Under the pieces are notes generated by a model. That model made no database searches and was not told the DNA's origin. It was given only the letters and a program-made list of their open reading frames with translations. Of a stretch of 64,000 bases of DNA, positions 26,777-35,256 are shown piece by piece. The DNA is taken from contig CAINGK010000185.1 in assembly GCA_903848465.1 (NCBI GenBank), positions 1 through 64,000 on the forward strand, given 5' to 3'. Position numbers and translations under genes: made by a program. This DNA comes from an uncultured Verrucomicrobiota bacterium. GTDB taxonomy: Bacteria > Verrucomicrobiota > Verrucomicrobiia > Verrucomicrobiales > Verrucomicrobiaceae. Position 1 is the stretch's first letter; the number at the start of each line of letters is the position of its first letter.

Positions 26777-27994
26777 CTAGCGTAGCTTACCCTGGGCCCG
26801 GAAGGAGGCGATGGTGCCTTTGACTTCGGGCCGGGGATTGGTCCATTCATACCGGCTGAGGACGCGGTTCTTTTTGAAATCTTCAATGAACTGAAATGCG
26901 AGCTGTGCATCCCGTGCTTCACCTCGGAGGTCGATCTCATTGCCCTTCACTTCGAATTTGCGGATGACGATGCCGCTCGCGGGCATGATGCGGTTGATCT
27001 CCCCCAGCAGATACAGCGGGTAGCGCTGCGGCTCGATGGCTGGGGCGAGCACTTTCCAGCGTTCATTGGCCTTGCGCACCGCGGACGCTGGCTCGCTCGT
27101 CGCGTCCACCTCGGCTTCCAGCTTCTCAGCACGCTGTTCTTGGAAATGCAGATAGGCAAAGCCGAGGAATGCCAGCGAGGCGTACAGCAGTCCACCCAGC
27201 ACGAGCACACGGATGAGCTTGGAGCGCTGGTTGCTGGCACCGAGCGCCGTGCGTACCTCAGATGGCAGCAGCCGGGTCCAGGTGCGTGTCTCCAGGGCAG
27301 AATTGGGCGGCAGATCTGCCAGAATGCGCACTGGCAGGTCCAGAACAGAGCTGAGCCGGGTGCTGAGGCCACGGTCAAAGTTGGCACCCACCAGCGCCAC
27401 GCCTTCGATCGTGTCGCTGCCGAGTTCGGATTCCAGCGTCAGCCGTGCTAGGGTGATCTCCAGCGTCAGCGCCTCCTCGGTGGCGGGCGCTTTGGCAAAG
27501 ATGTGGCTGTGGTATAGCTTGCTCTGATGACTCGCGGCCAGCACCAGATCGCCCTGCTCCTCGATGATGACTAGGTGTCCCGCAGGAAGCTGCGCGAGCC
27601 TCAGCGCCGCCGTGTAATCACTGGCGTGCGAGGCGGCCAGCGCTTCCGGGAATGGATCCGCCAGAACATCCACGCTGATGATGACATGCCCGCCCTGCTG
27701 GCCGAGCAGATGCCAGCGGTAATTTCTGCCCATGGCGTCCTGCTCCAGCTTGAAGCCTCGGCGTTCGAGCTGGGTGGCGATGATCTGCTCCAGCAGCTCG
27801 GTATCGGTCTGCGGCAGGATCAGGCCCAGAGTACGGCACGCAGAGGCAGGCAGGCCGATGAGCAACGGCTTGCTCACATGTTTGGCCTCAGCCGGGCTTT
27901 CCACCGTCTCAGCACTGGAGGTCGCTCGCGGCTTCCACACGCGCCAAGAGGCATCAGGGGCGGGGAGCAACAGAGTGGTGGCGGCGAGGGACAT
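26777..27994 (-). CDS. GspL/PilM-PilN-like inner-membrane platform protein
   Basis: A 405-residue protein with an actin-like PilM/GspL cytoplasmic domain (about 1-225; it lacks obvious nucleotide-binding motifs), one membrane helix (LIRVLVLGGLLYASLAFLGF), a coiled coil, and a small periplasmic ferredoxin-like domain (PLYLLGEINRIMPASGIVI). This fused order is that of GspL. It is first in the five-gene operon that runs to the secretin. The ATG at 27994 (MSLAATTLLLP) is preferred; the frame extends to 28078 with residues unlike the family. No GspE or GspF gene is in this window. Confidence 0.8.
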   Translation of the reverse strand: MSLAATTLLLPAPDASWRVWKPRATSSAETVESPAEAKHVSKPLLIGLPASACRTLGLILPQTDTELLEQIIATQLERRGFKLEQDAMGRNYRWHLLGQQGGHVIISVDVLADPFPEALAASHASDYTAALRLAQLPAGHLVIIEEQGDLVLAASHQSKLYHSHIFAKAPATEEALTLEITLARLTLESELGSDTIEGVALVGANFDRGLSTRLSSVLDLPVRILADLPPNSALETRTWTRLLPSEVRTALGASNQRSKLIRVLVLGGLLYASLAFLGFAYLHFQEQRAEKLEAEVDATSEPASAVRKANERWKVLAPAIEPQRYPLYLLGEINRIMPASGIVIRKFEVKGNEIDLRGEARDAQLAFQFIEDFKKNRVLSRYEWTNPRPEVKGTIASFRAQGKLR

Positions 27995-28420
27995 GCGTGA
28001 AGAGCCTTTTAGAACGTGTGGCGGCGTGGGAAGTTGCGGCGTGGAATGACGAAAGTCGAATGCCGGGGGATGCCGCACTTGTCGAGCCGTTTTTAAGGAG
28101 CCGGTTCAGTTTGAAATGGGAACAACCAGAGCGCCCAACTATTTAGCAATCATTCACCGCAGACGCTCTTGAAAGTATCCTGCTCTTTAATAAAACCTGT
28201 TACGGGTTCTTGCGCCGGTTTCATACTTCAAGAATCAAAAATCGATGGTTCGACAATCCTCTGGCGGCAGCGAGTCGTGGGCATGCGCGATTGACGATTG
28301 ATGAGCAAGGATTGCTGATTGCTGAGGTTTCAAGCCCGCTGCTCCACCCCACCACGAAAAAGCCCCGCCAGGGACACTGACGGGGCTGAAATCGGGGAGA
28401 GTGGCTTGGCGGTCTGAAAA
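27995..28420. other. Intergenic region upstream of the secretion operon
   Basis: About 425 bases that should hold the promoter of the GspL-to-secretin operon; the terminator at 28357-28387 belongs to the next gene. No further gene is visible. Confidence 0.5.
28357..28387 (-). terminator. Rho-independent terminator of the HTH-receiver gene
   Basis: On the minus strand AGCCCCGTCA, a 7-base loop, then TGGCGGGGCT (one G-T pair), followed by five T residues. It sits 33 bases past the stop of the leftward regulator gene. Confidence 0.88.
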
Positions 28421-28990
28421 TCAGGCGGCGGCTTCGGCGGCACCTTTGTGGCCGAGCTGCTTCACGGCGAGATTGAGCTGATCGTATTCGATCGGCTTCT
28501 TGATCACCGTCACCGGTCCATGGGAGAGGATGCGGCTGAGGATTTCGCTGTCGGGGTAGCCGGTGATCACCACGATGGGGAGGTCCGGGTAAAGGGCCTT
28601 GAGCTGCGAATACACTTCGTCTCCAGGAACGTCCGGCAGCTTGAGGTCGAGGAAGACGAAGTCAAACTTCTGCTTCTTCGCCATGGCGATGGCTTCCGCA
28701 CCGGTGCCGACGACGAGGCGTCCGAAACCGGCCTTTTTGAGGAATTGCTTGAAGAGCGCCTGCAGGGCGGGATCGTCATCGACCACCATGACCGTGGGCT
28801 GTCCGGCCTCGTCTTCCTTGCGCAGCACGTCGCGGTCCAGCAAGCTGCGCTTGATGCGCCAGCGGCCACCAATTTGAACCGCAGGCAATTGGCCGCGCTG
28901 GACGAGGTAATAGACGGTGGGAAGAGGGATGCGGAGATATTCCGCCGTCTCTTTCACGGTCATGAGTTCGGGTGCTGCTAGATCGGCCAT
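28421..28990 (-). CDS. DNA-binding response regulator with HTH-receiver order
   Basis: A 189-residue protein in which an excisionase/MerR-type winged helix (residues 9-58; LMTVKETAEYLRIPLPTVYY, then GGRWRIKRS) precedes a receiver (66-180). The receiver has its acidic pocket (VVDDDPALQ), phospho-acceptor Asp115 in FVFLDLKLPDVPG, and the conserved Lys in VIKKPIEY. Most response regulators carry the DNA-binding domain after the receiver, so the order is inverted. It may bind DNA at a single site and be switched by phosphorylation. The ATG at 28990 was chosen; a TTG-started extension to 29176 runs into AT-rich promoter sequence. A strong terminator follows. Confidence 0.9.
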   Translation of the reverse strand: MADLAAPELMTVKETAEYLRIPLPTVYYLVQRGQLPAVQIGGRWRIKRSLLDRDVLRKEDEAGQPTVMVVDDDPALQALFKQFLKKAGFGRLVVGTGAEAIAMAKKQKFDFVFLDLKLPDVPGDEVYSQLKALYPDLPIVVITGYPDSEILSRILSHGPVTVIKKPIEYDQLNLAVKQLGHKGAAEAAA

Positions 28991-29469
28991 AAAATGTGTG
29001 AGTGGGTCTTGTTGCCTGCAATCAACTGTAAAAGTCGAATTTGAGTCGCGTTGCGAAGTTGTTAACAATGCTAGTTGATAATTTCTATTATTACAAGGTA
29101 ATTTTCGGTCTTCAGCTAAATGTGTGGTTCGGGATAATTGGTAGATTTGCGAATTGTTGCCACAATTGCAAATCAAAAGTGTGTGCTGACTAAAAAACTT
29201 CGGAAATCCTGAAGAATTTCATACAATTGCTATCAAGCCACAACAAACGGAACGGAATAGAACCAGTCCAGTTTTCGGCCTTAATTTTCATGGCTGCTAC
29301 GATGAGTCTTTGGAATGCAATGGATTACGCAACCCATGGAGAGAGGGCTTCATTGCAGTGGTTGTGTGGGGCAATAATTGCCAATCATGGCAAACATCCG
29401 CCTGGGTTTTTATTGCAGCGGTTCTGTGTCTTACAACACCGATTTGCCAAGTCGCCGCGCTTGGCCTAG
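28991..29469. other. AT-rich divergent promoter region
   Basis: About 480 bases between the HTH-receiver gene and purB. The stretch from about 29030 to 29240 is clearly AT-rich compared with the genes. An 80-codon TTG-started frame at 29227-29469 lacks coding character. No hairpin terminator or RNA gene was recognised. Confidence 0.5.
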
Positions 29470-30909
29470 ATGAATCCTTCCATGTCTGATTCCATTCCCA
29501 ATGTCCTTGCCGAACGTTACGCCACCGCCTCCATGCGCGCCCTTTGGTCGCCCGAGGGAAAAGTCAGACTGGAGCGCGATTACTGGATCGCTGTACTCAA
29601 AGGACAGCGCGATCTCGGCATCGGCGTGCCGGACGGTGTGATCGAAGCCTATGAGAAGGTGAAAGACCAGGTGAATGTGGCCGCCATCATGGAGCGCGAG
29701 CGCGTGACGCGGCACGATGTGAAGGCACGCATCGAAGAGTTCTGCGATCTCGCGGGTCACGAACATCTTCATAAAGGCATGACCAGCCGCGACCTGACTG
29801 AGAACGTGGAGCAATTGCAGGTCTTCCGTTCGCTTCTTGAGATTCGGTCTAAATGCGTGGCCGCTCTCGCAGGCCTCGCACGCCGTGCCGCCGAGACGCG
29901 CGACATTCCGCTGACGGCACGCACGCACAACGTCGCCGCGCAGGTCACCACCCTGGGCAAGCGCCTCGCCATGTTCGGTGAGGAGCTGCTCGTGGCCTTT
30001 GGCGATCTGCAGCATCTCATCGCCAGCTATCCGGCGCGTGGGCTGAAAGGCGCCGTGGGCACCCGCCTGGACCAGATCACCCTCTTTAATGGAGACGCAA
30101 CCAAGGCCGCTGCACTGGAAAGCAGCATCCTGCACCATCTCGGCATGCCTGCGGCCTTCAATGCCGTGGGGCAGGTCTATCCGCGCAGTCTCGATCTCCA
30201 GGTCGTCGCCTCGCTCTGCCAGCTTGCCAGCGGCCCTTCCAGCTTTGCCCGCACGCTGCGCCTCATGGCCGGGCAGGAGCTGGCCAGCGAAGGCTTCGCC
30301 AAAGGGCAGGTAGGCTCCTCCGCCATGCCTCACAAGATGAACAGCCGCTCCTGCGAACGCATCAACGGCCTGCACGTCATTCTCAAAGGCTACCTCACCA
30401 TGGCCTCCGGTCTGGCGGGTGACCAGTGGAACGAAGGCGATGTGTCCTGCTCCGTCGTGCGCCGCGTCATGCTGCCAGATGCTTTCCTCGCCATGGACGG
30501 CCTGCTGGAGACGCTGCTCACCGTGCTCAATCAGATGGAAGTCTTTGAAGCCGTCGTGGAGCAGGAGCTCATGCGCTACCTGCCTTTCCTCCTCACCACC
30601 ACCGTCATGATGGAAGCCGTCAAAGCCGGTGCCGGCCGCGAGACCGCCCACGAAGTGATCAAAGAGCACGCCGTGCAGGTGGCCAAGGACATGCGCACCG
30701 GCAAAGTGCGCGAGAACGATCTCCTCGCCCGCCTCGTGGAAGACGTGCGCCTCACCCTCACCGCCGCAGACATGCAGCGCCTCGTCGAAGCCGGCAAAGC
30801 CAACGCCGGCGACGCCCCCCAGCAGGTGGACGCTTTCTGCGAGCACGTGGCCGCGATTAAGAAAGAGTTTCCGCACGCGGCGAAGTATGAGCCGGGGGTG
30901 ATTTTGTAG
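29470..30909 (+). CDS. purB: Adenylosuccinate lyase
   Basis: A 479-residue fumarase/aspartase-superfamily lyase that releases fumarate from adenylosuccinate and SAICAR in purine synthesis. The signature loop is GSSAMPHKMNS, with the catalytic Ser. HKGMTSRDLTENV and ARTHNVAAQVTTLGKR carry the other conserved active-site residues. The order and the C-terminal helical bundle are complete. ATGs at 29470 and 29482 are both possible. No other purine gene is adjacent. Confidence 0.94.
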   Translation: MNPSMSDSIPNVLAERYATASMRALWSPEGKVRLERDYWIAVLKGQRDLGIGVPDGVIEAYEKVKDQVNVAAIMERERVTRHDVKARIEEFCDLAGHEHLHKGMTSRDLTENVEQLQVFRSLLEIRSKCVAALAGLARRAAETRDIPLTARTHNVAAQVTTLGKRLAMFGEELLVAFGDLQHLIASYPARGLKGAVGTRLDQITLFNGDATKAAALESSILHHLGMPAAFNAVGQVYPRSLDLQVVASLCQLASGPSSFARTLRLMAGQELASEGFAKGQVGSSAMPHKMNSRSCERINGLHVILKGYLTMASGLAGDQWNEGDVSCSVVRRVMLPDAFLAMDGLLETLLTVLNQMEVFEAVVEQELMRYLPFLLTTTVMMEAVKAGAGRETAHEVIKEHAVQVAKDMRTGKVRENDLLARLVEDVRLTLTAADMQRLVEAGKANAGDAPQQVDAFCEHVAAIKKEFPHAAKYEPGVIL

Positions 30910-30962
30910 TCGAAGGTCGATCAAATCAGGCGATCCTTTTCAAATAGGAGATCATTAAACAC

Positions 30963-31403
30963 ATGGGACTTCTTTATTCGGTTGTTACACTGGATGCAGA
31001 ATGCGCCGAGTGGCTTGATGATGAGGGTGTTTCGCATCCTCAGCCGGTTCCTGATCCCAGATTCCCAACGCCGCGCGAAGTTGCCGTGGCTTTGCAGGAG
31101 CTTTCCGGTTACTCAGTCGAACTTGATGCCGATCAGTCTTCTGGAGAATGGCTGGCACATATTGCTTCGCTTTCGTCCCCCGAAATGTGGGCATCTCTGC
31201 GAGTTCGTGATTACGGCTCCGATGATGTGCCTCATAAAATTTATTTCCCAAAAGGCTGGCCCGAGGTCGTCTTTGCGGTCGTCAGATGCCTCACGTCTTG
31301 TTGCGGCCCGTTGGTGGTCGTGGATGACAGCAGCATGCGACCTGTGGTAGTGTGTGCGACCGACTCCGTAGAAGATCTCCTTCTGAGATATGGGGAGGTT
31401 TGA
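30963..31403 (+). CDS. Small protein of unknown function
   Basis: A 146-residue, acidic, soluble protein with no signal peptide. I do not recognise a family. It is first of three small genes behind purB (53 bases after its stop), all with lower GC than purB. Its 3' end overlaps an alternative ATG (31390) of the next gene, so the two are probably transcribed together. Confidence 0.6.
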   Translation: MGLLYSVVTLDAECAEWLDDEGVSHPQPVPDPRFPTPREVAVALQELSGYSVELDADQSSGEWLAHIASLSSPEMWASLRVRDYGSDDVPHKIYFPKGWPEVVFAVVRCLTSCCGPLVVVDDSSMRPVVVCATDSVEDLLLRYGEV

Positions 31404-31443
31404 ATGTCCGGAACCACTGGATCGACACCTTCATAAATCTCCC

Positions 31444-31854
31444 ATGGAATCTACCGAGGAAACCGAAATCAAAACCAGTGAACTCAGCTTTTGCTGGGTT
31501 GACGGCTACTACGACGGCATCCTCTCGGGGTTCGCAGTCTGGCGAGAACGACTCTGCTATTTTTCGATTTGCGACGACAGCGCCACTCCGCGGAAGTTCA
31601 CGCTTCATAGCCTCAGCGACGATGAGGCTGAGAACGCCGTTCGAGATAACAATGAGTTCAAGGCGATCAATGGCGATCATAACGACCTCCTTCCCGACGG
31701 CTCCTTTGCTGGAGGATCAAGTAGTACAACGTGGGACCAGGTGGTAGTCGCAGGTGAGGCGATTACCGCCGCCATGGCCGCCGGAACATACCAACCTCCT
31801 GTCTCGTATCACAGTAACCCCGTCATCGGATGGTTTGCATCAACGAAGCTCTGA
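31444..31854 (+). CDS. Small protein of unknown function
   Basis: A 136-residue soluble protein, acidic at the N-terminus (MESTEETEIKTSEL), with aromatic-rich beta-type segments (CWVDGYYDGILSGFAVW). No family is recognised. I chose the ATG at 31444; an ATG at 31390 would add 18 residues and overlap the preceding gene by 14 bases. It could belong to the same accessory unit as the genes at 30963 and 31893. Confidence 0.55.
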   Translation: MESTEETEIKTSELSFCWVDGYYDGILSGFAVWRERLCYFSICDDSATPRKFTLHSLSDDEAENAVRDNNEFKAINGDHNDLLPDGSFAGGSSSTTWDQVVVAGEAITAAMAAGTYQPPVSYHSNPVIGWFASTKL

Positions 31855-31892
31855 GCACTTGCTAAAAGCTGGCTTTTTTTACCGCCTGAACC

Positions 31893-32168
31893 GTGAACGA
31901 CGTTCCTGCACAGCAACTCCTGAAGATCTGGCGGCTTCGGCTGAGCATGGCCGAGCGTGGGGTGCTAAGCCCTCCGCCGATTCTCATGCCCCACGTGCGC
32001 CAGCTGGTGGCGGGCTTGGCTGCCCTTGATCCAGCCACGGCGGTGAGGCTGGAAAGGCATGGAAATCAGATGCGATTCTTGGCCGCAGAAACGGGGGACG
32101 TCATCGGTGCTTTTCCTTTGTTTGGACCGCCTTCTGACGATGATCATTTCGATGCACATGGATGCTGA
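31893..32168 (+). CDS. Small protein of unknown function (weak call)
   Basis: A 91-residue frame with a GTG start. It is Leu/Arg/Pro-rich (QQLLKIWRLRLSMAERG, then AALDPATAVRLERHG) with an acidic tail. There is no recognised family and no ribosome-binding site, so it is listed mainly because it follows two similarly sized genes. Confidence 0.4.
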   Translation: MNDVPAQQLLKIWRLRLSMAERGVLSPPPILMPHVRQLVAGLAALDPATAVRLERHGNQMRFLAAETGDVIGAFPLFGPPSDDDHFDAHGC

Positions 32169-32323
32169 ATCCTGCACAATCATGCAAATCTTGTTAATCC
32201 TGTCCAAACAGGCCTCCTGATACCTGGCACCTCCCTATTTTTATCACTCTGATTCAGACAGGATTTACAGGATGGCATGATTAACAGTATTATCCCAGGC
32301 ACCCATCCTTTTCTGCCACGCTC

Positions 32324-32680
32324 ATGAAACCCGCCTTCCACTCCATCACTCCCCTGATTCCCACCTGCGGCAGCCTGGCGGAGTCGCTCAGCTTCTACAC
32401 CGATCACATGGGCTTCTCCATTCTCTGGCAGGGCGAGGGCATGGCCGGCATCGAGCGCGACGGCGTCTCCCTCAACCTCGTCGAGAACGACAACCAGAAC
32501 TGGGCGGACAACGCGAGCTTCAGCATTGGCATCTCCGATCTTGAGGCCCTCTACGATGAGTATCGGGCGATCCCGGCCAAGGTCGGTCCGCTCGAACTCA
32601 AACCGTGGGGGCGGCGCGAGTTTCATCTCATCGTGCCGTCAGGTGTGTGCTTCCAGTTTTACCAGCGTGCAGCAGCCTGA
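32324..32680 (+). CDS. VOC-fold (glyoxalase/bleomycin-resistance-like) protein, copy 1
   Basis: A 118-residue vicinal-oxygen-chelate protein. It has the family start (HSITPLIPTCG), the helix-turn SLSFYTDHMGFSILW, the second module around VSLNLVENDNQNWA, and the C-terminal strand GRREFHLIVPSGVCFQFYQ. Such small proteins act as glyoxalase-like isomerases, dioxygenases or antibiotic-binding proteins; the function here is not predictable. A near-identical copy lies 383 bases downstream, with six substitutions (C15G, S21A, I70V, Y77H, A85T, P89L). Confidence 0.85.
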   Translation: MKPAFHSITPLIPTCGSLAESLSFYTDHMGFSILWQGEGMAGIERDGVSLNLVENDNQNWADNASFSIGISDLEALYDEYRAIPAKVGPLELKPWGRREFHLIVPSGVCFQFYQRAAA

Positions 32681-33062
32681 CCTCGTGCTGCTGGCATAGC
32701 CGCCGCCGAGGAAACCACTCACAAAAACGAAATCGGCTGGTGCTGGACAACTCGGACAAATTTAGTCTTATTCACGCCCTCAACAGAAGTGCTGCTCATT
32801 AACTAACCGGCTAACGTGGGGAGATATTTTGCGCGAGCCGGACCTTGTCTTCAAAAGTCGTGAGGTCATGGTCGTCAGCAAAGATCTCGATTGGAGATTA
32901 GACTACAGGCTGGGGAGCGTGGCGCGCTTCGGGCGGTGGTCCCAAGCTGCTCAAGAAACCTCGGCAATTCTATCCCAACCACCGTAGCTCCATCATGTGG
33001 AACCCAGGCGGTTAGGCATCCATAGTTGAGCGACTCCGACGCTACACCTTTAAACTACGCTC
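32681..33062. other. Spacer between the duplicated VOC genes
   Basis: About 380 bases with no convincing gene. Its first 40 bases resemble those after the second copy (both contain AGCCGCCGCCGA), so the duplication extends slightly past the coding region. Confidence 0.5.
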
Positions 33063-33419
33063 ATGAAACCCGCCTTCCACTCCATCACTCCCCTGATTCC
33101 CACCGGCGGCAGCCTGGCGGAGGCGCTCAGCTTCTACACAGACCACATGGGCTTTTCCATTCTCTGGCAGGGCGAGGGCATGGCCGGCATCGAGCGCGAT
33201 GGCGTGTCCCTCAACCTCGTCGAGAACGACAACCAGAACTGGGCGGACAACGCGAGCTTCAGCATTGGCGTCTCCGACCTTGAGGCCCTCCACGATGAGT
33301 ATCGGGCGATCCCGACCAAGGTCGGTCTTCTCGAACTCAAACCTTGGGGACGGCGCGAGTTTCATCTCATCGTGCCGTCAGGCGTGTGCTTCCAGTTTTA
33401 CCAGCGCGCAGCCGCCTGA
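33063..33419 (+). CDS. VOC-fold protein, copy 2
   Basis: A 118-residue protein, 112 of 118 residues identical to the gene at 32324-32680. It keeps the full VOC fold, including HSITPLIPTGG at the start and GVCFQFYQ at the end, and many of the base differences are silent, so both copies look intact. Copy 2 has the family-typical GG at 15-16 where copy 1 has CG. Confidence 0.85.
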   Translation: MKPAFHSITPLIPTGGSLAEALSFYTDHMGFSILWQGEGMAGIERDGVSLNLVENDNQNWADNASFSIGVSDLEALHDEYRAIPTKVGLLELKPWGRREFHLIVPSGVCFQFYQRAAA

Positions 33420-33518
33420 CCCTGTGCAGCAGGCAGAGCCGCCGCCGAAGAATTTGGGGAAGTTTCTCCCGACGATGAGCCGGGAAGTGGTGCAGGCATT
33501 CCCGCCCATCCCCCCACC

Positions 33519-34376
33519 TCACTTCGCATGCGGCAGGTCCCAGGCCTTCAGCCACTGTACCCCCGTGCGCTTGAAGCCCGCCTTGAGCAGGCGTTCCTCC
33601 ATGTCTCCCAGATGGGCCGCGCCATAGAAAATGGCCAGACGCTTTTTCCCAGCGGCAAGTTCCTGGTCCATGACTTTGAGCGCCACCTTGTTGCGCTCGC
33701 CCACCAGCACGGTGCCGCCGCCGGTTTCCATGCCGGCCATGATGTCCTCCACGCTGTCGAACTCCTGCGCGAGCATGCGCTTCAGTTCCGTGCTGCTGTC
33801 CTTCATGGTCAGAATCTTCAGCAGCATCACCATCCCAGCGGCATCAGAGTTGGTGCCGCGCTTCTCGTTCACGTCCTGCTGCGCCTGGGCCGCCTTTAGG
33901 TAGAGCGAGAAGAAGCTCTCCTGCTTCTGCGTCTGCGTTTGGGTAAACTGGGACATGTCCATGTCCGCATGCACAAAGTTCTTCGCCGTGTAGTCAATGC
34001 CTTCGAGCTGGCCGTGCAGTTTCAGTGCGTTACGCATCATGCCTTGCAACTGGCCCACCCACTGCAGCTTCTCCGCCGCCTTCTTGACCTCGGGCTTGTT
34101 CCGTTCCTCGAAGGACGGGCCGACGAGCTCGTACAGCACCGCCTCATAGCCTTTGAAGCGCAGGTTCAGCCCATCGAAGTACGCCTTATCGGCGATGTGG
34201 ATGGCCCCCACAAGGTCCACCTTCGCCTTCTGCGGGGATTCATAGCTCACCACCGCCGTTTGCAGGCTGTCGCTCTGCGCCTCTTCTACAAAGCGGATGA
34301 ACTTCGTCGGCTCTGCCGCTGCTGCGGACAGCACGGCAAGGGCCAGCGTGGCAGGCAGCAGCAGCAATCGTTTCAT
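33519..34376 (-). CDS. Exported TraB/GumN-family protein
   Basis: A 285-residue protein with a signal peptide (MKRLLLLPATLALAVLSAAAA) and the TraB/GumN (TIKI-like) signature: VDLVGAIHIADKAYFDGLN, VGERN, and YGAAHLGDMEERLL near the C-terminus. The family includes metalloprotease-like proteins with a conserved GxxH and second His/Glu motif; TIKI members cleave Wnt, and bacterial ones are largely uncharacterised. The ATG at 34376 gives a good signal peptide. It lies 16 bases after the dienelactone hydrolase gene, on the same strand. Confidence 0.85.
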   Translation of the reverse strand: MKRLLLLPATLALAVLSAAAAEPTKFIRFVEEAQSDSLQTAVVSYESPQKAKVDLVGAIHIADKAYFDGLNLRFKGYEAVLYELVGPSFEERNKPEVKKAAEKLQWVGQLQGMMRNALKLHGQLEGIDYTAKNFVHADMDMSQFTQTQTQKQESFFSLYLKAAQAQQDVNEKRGTNSDAAGMVMLLKILTMKDSSTELKRMLAQEFDSVEDIMAGMETGGGTVLVGERNKVALKVMDQELAAGKKRLAIFYGAAHLGDMEERLLKAGFKRTGVQWLKAWDLPHAK

Positions 34377-34392
34377 CGGAAGTCTCCTCGGT

Positions 34393-35184
34393 TCAGCCTT
34401 CAGTCTTGAAGATGCGTGCAAAGAAGGCCTTCATCTCCTCCCAGGAGGCCTTGTCGGCGGCTTCATTGTAGGCCGCTCCTTTGCTGTTGTCATTCCCTGC
34501 GGCCTTCTGCGTGAAGGCATGCACCGCACCGGGATAGCTCACCAGCTTGTAGTCCACCTTGGCATCCTGCATTTCCTTCTCAAAGGCGGCGATGTCCGGT
34601 GCCTTCACAAAGGGATCGTCCGCGCCATGCAGCGCCAGCACCTTGCCCTTGATGTTTCGACCATCCGCAGGTGTCGGGGAATCAAGCCCGCCATGGAAAC
34701 TCACCACGCCTTTGATCAGCGCACCGCTGCGGGCCAGCTCGATCACTCCCGTGCCGCCAAAGCAGTAGCCGATGGCCGCGACTTTGGACACATCGGTCTG
34801 CGAATCTTTGTCCAGCACCTCCAGCGCGGACAGCATGCGCTCGCGGTACAGCTTGCGGTTGGTCTTGTACTTCCCGGCCTCCTGTCCCGCCGCCGGCGGC
34901 TGCGGGCGGACGCCTTTGCCATAGATGTCAGCAGCGAAGACGTTGTAGCCCAGCTCGGCCAGCATGCGTGCGCGCATCTTCTCGTTGTCACTGAGGCCGG
35001 TCCACTGGTGAATGATCAGCACGGCGGGCAGTTTGCCGGTCTTCGCGGTATCGACGACGTGCAGGCCTTCGCAGACCGTGTCACCGGATTTGTATTCGAC
35101 GACGGTTTCTTTGATCTCGGCTTGCAGCAGCGGGGTAGAAAGTAGCAGGGCGGAGATGAAAAGCAGGGTTGGGTTGGTTTTCAT
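34393..35184 (-). CDS. Exported dienelactone hydrolase family protein
   Basis: A 263-residue alpha/beta hydrolase with a signal peptide (MKTNPTLLFISALLLSTPLLQA). The triad fits dienelactone hydrolases: nucleophile Cys in AAIGYCFGG, Asp in HGADDPFV, His in PGAVHAFTQ. Secreted members probably hydrolyse small esters or lactones. It is the first gene of a probable pair with the TraB-like gene. Confidence 0.9.
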   Translation of the reverse strand: MKTNPTLLFISALLLSTPLLQAEIKETVVEYKSGDTVCEGLHVVDTAKTGKLPAVLIIHQWTGLSDNEKMRARMLAELGYNVFAADIYGKGVRPQPPAAGQEAGKYKTNRKLYRERMLSALEVLDKDSQTDVSKVAAIGYCFGGTGVIELARSGALIKGVVSFHGGLDSPTPADGRNIKGKVLALHGADDPFVKAPDIAAFEKEMQDAKVDYKLVSYPGAVHAFTQKAAGNDNSKGAAYNEAADKASWEEMKAFFARIFKTEG

Positions 35185-35256
35185 GGTTGTCGGGCAGTGT
35201 ACACAGAAGGCAGCGAAATTTCCAATAGCTTTCCCAGCGGAACTCGCCGGATGATT

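Noticed and set aside
29227..29469. An 80-codon frame before purB
   Set aside because: TTG start, no coding character, no family, and in the AT-rich promoter region.
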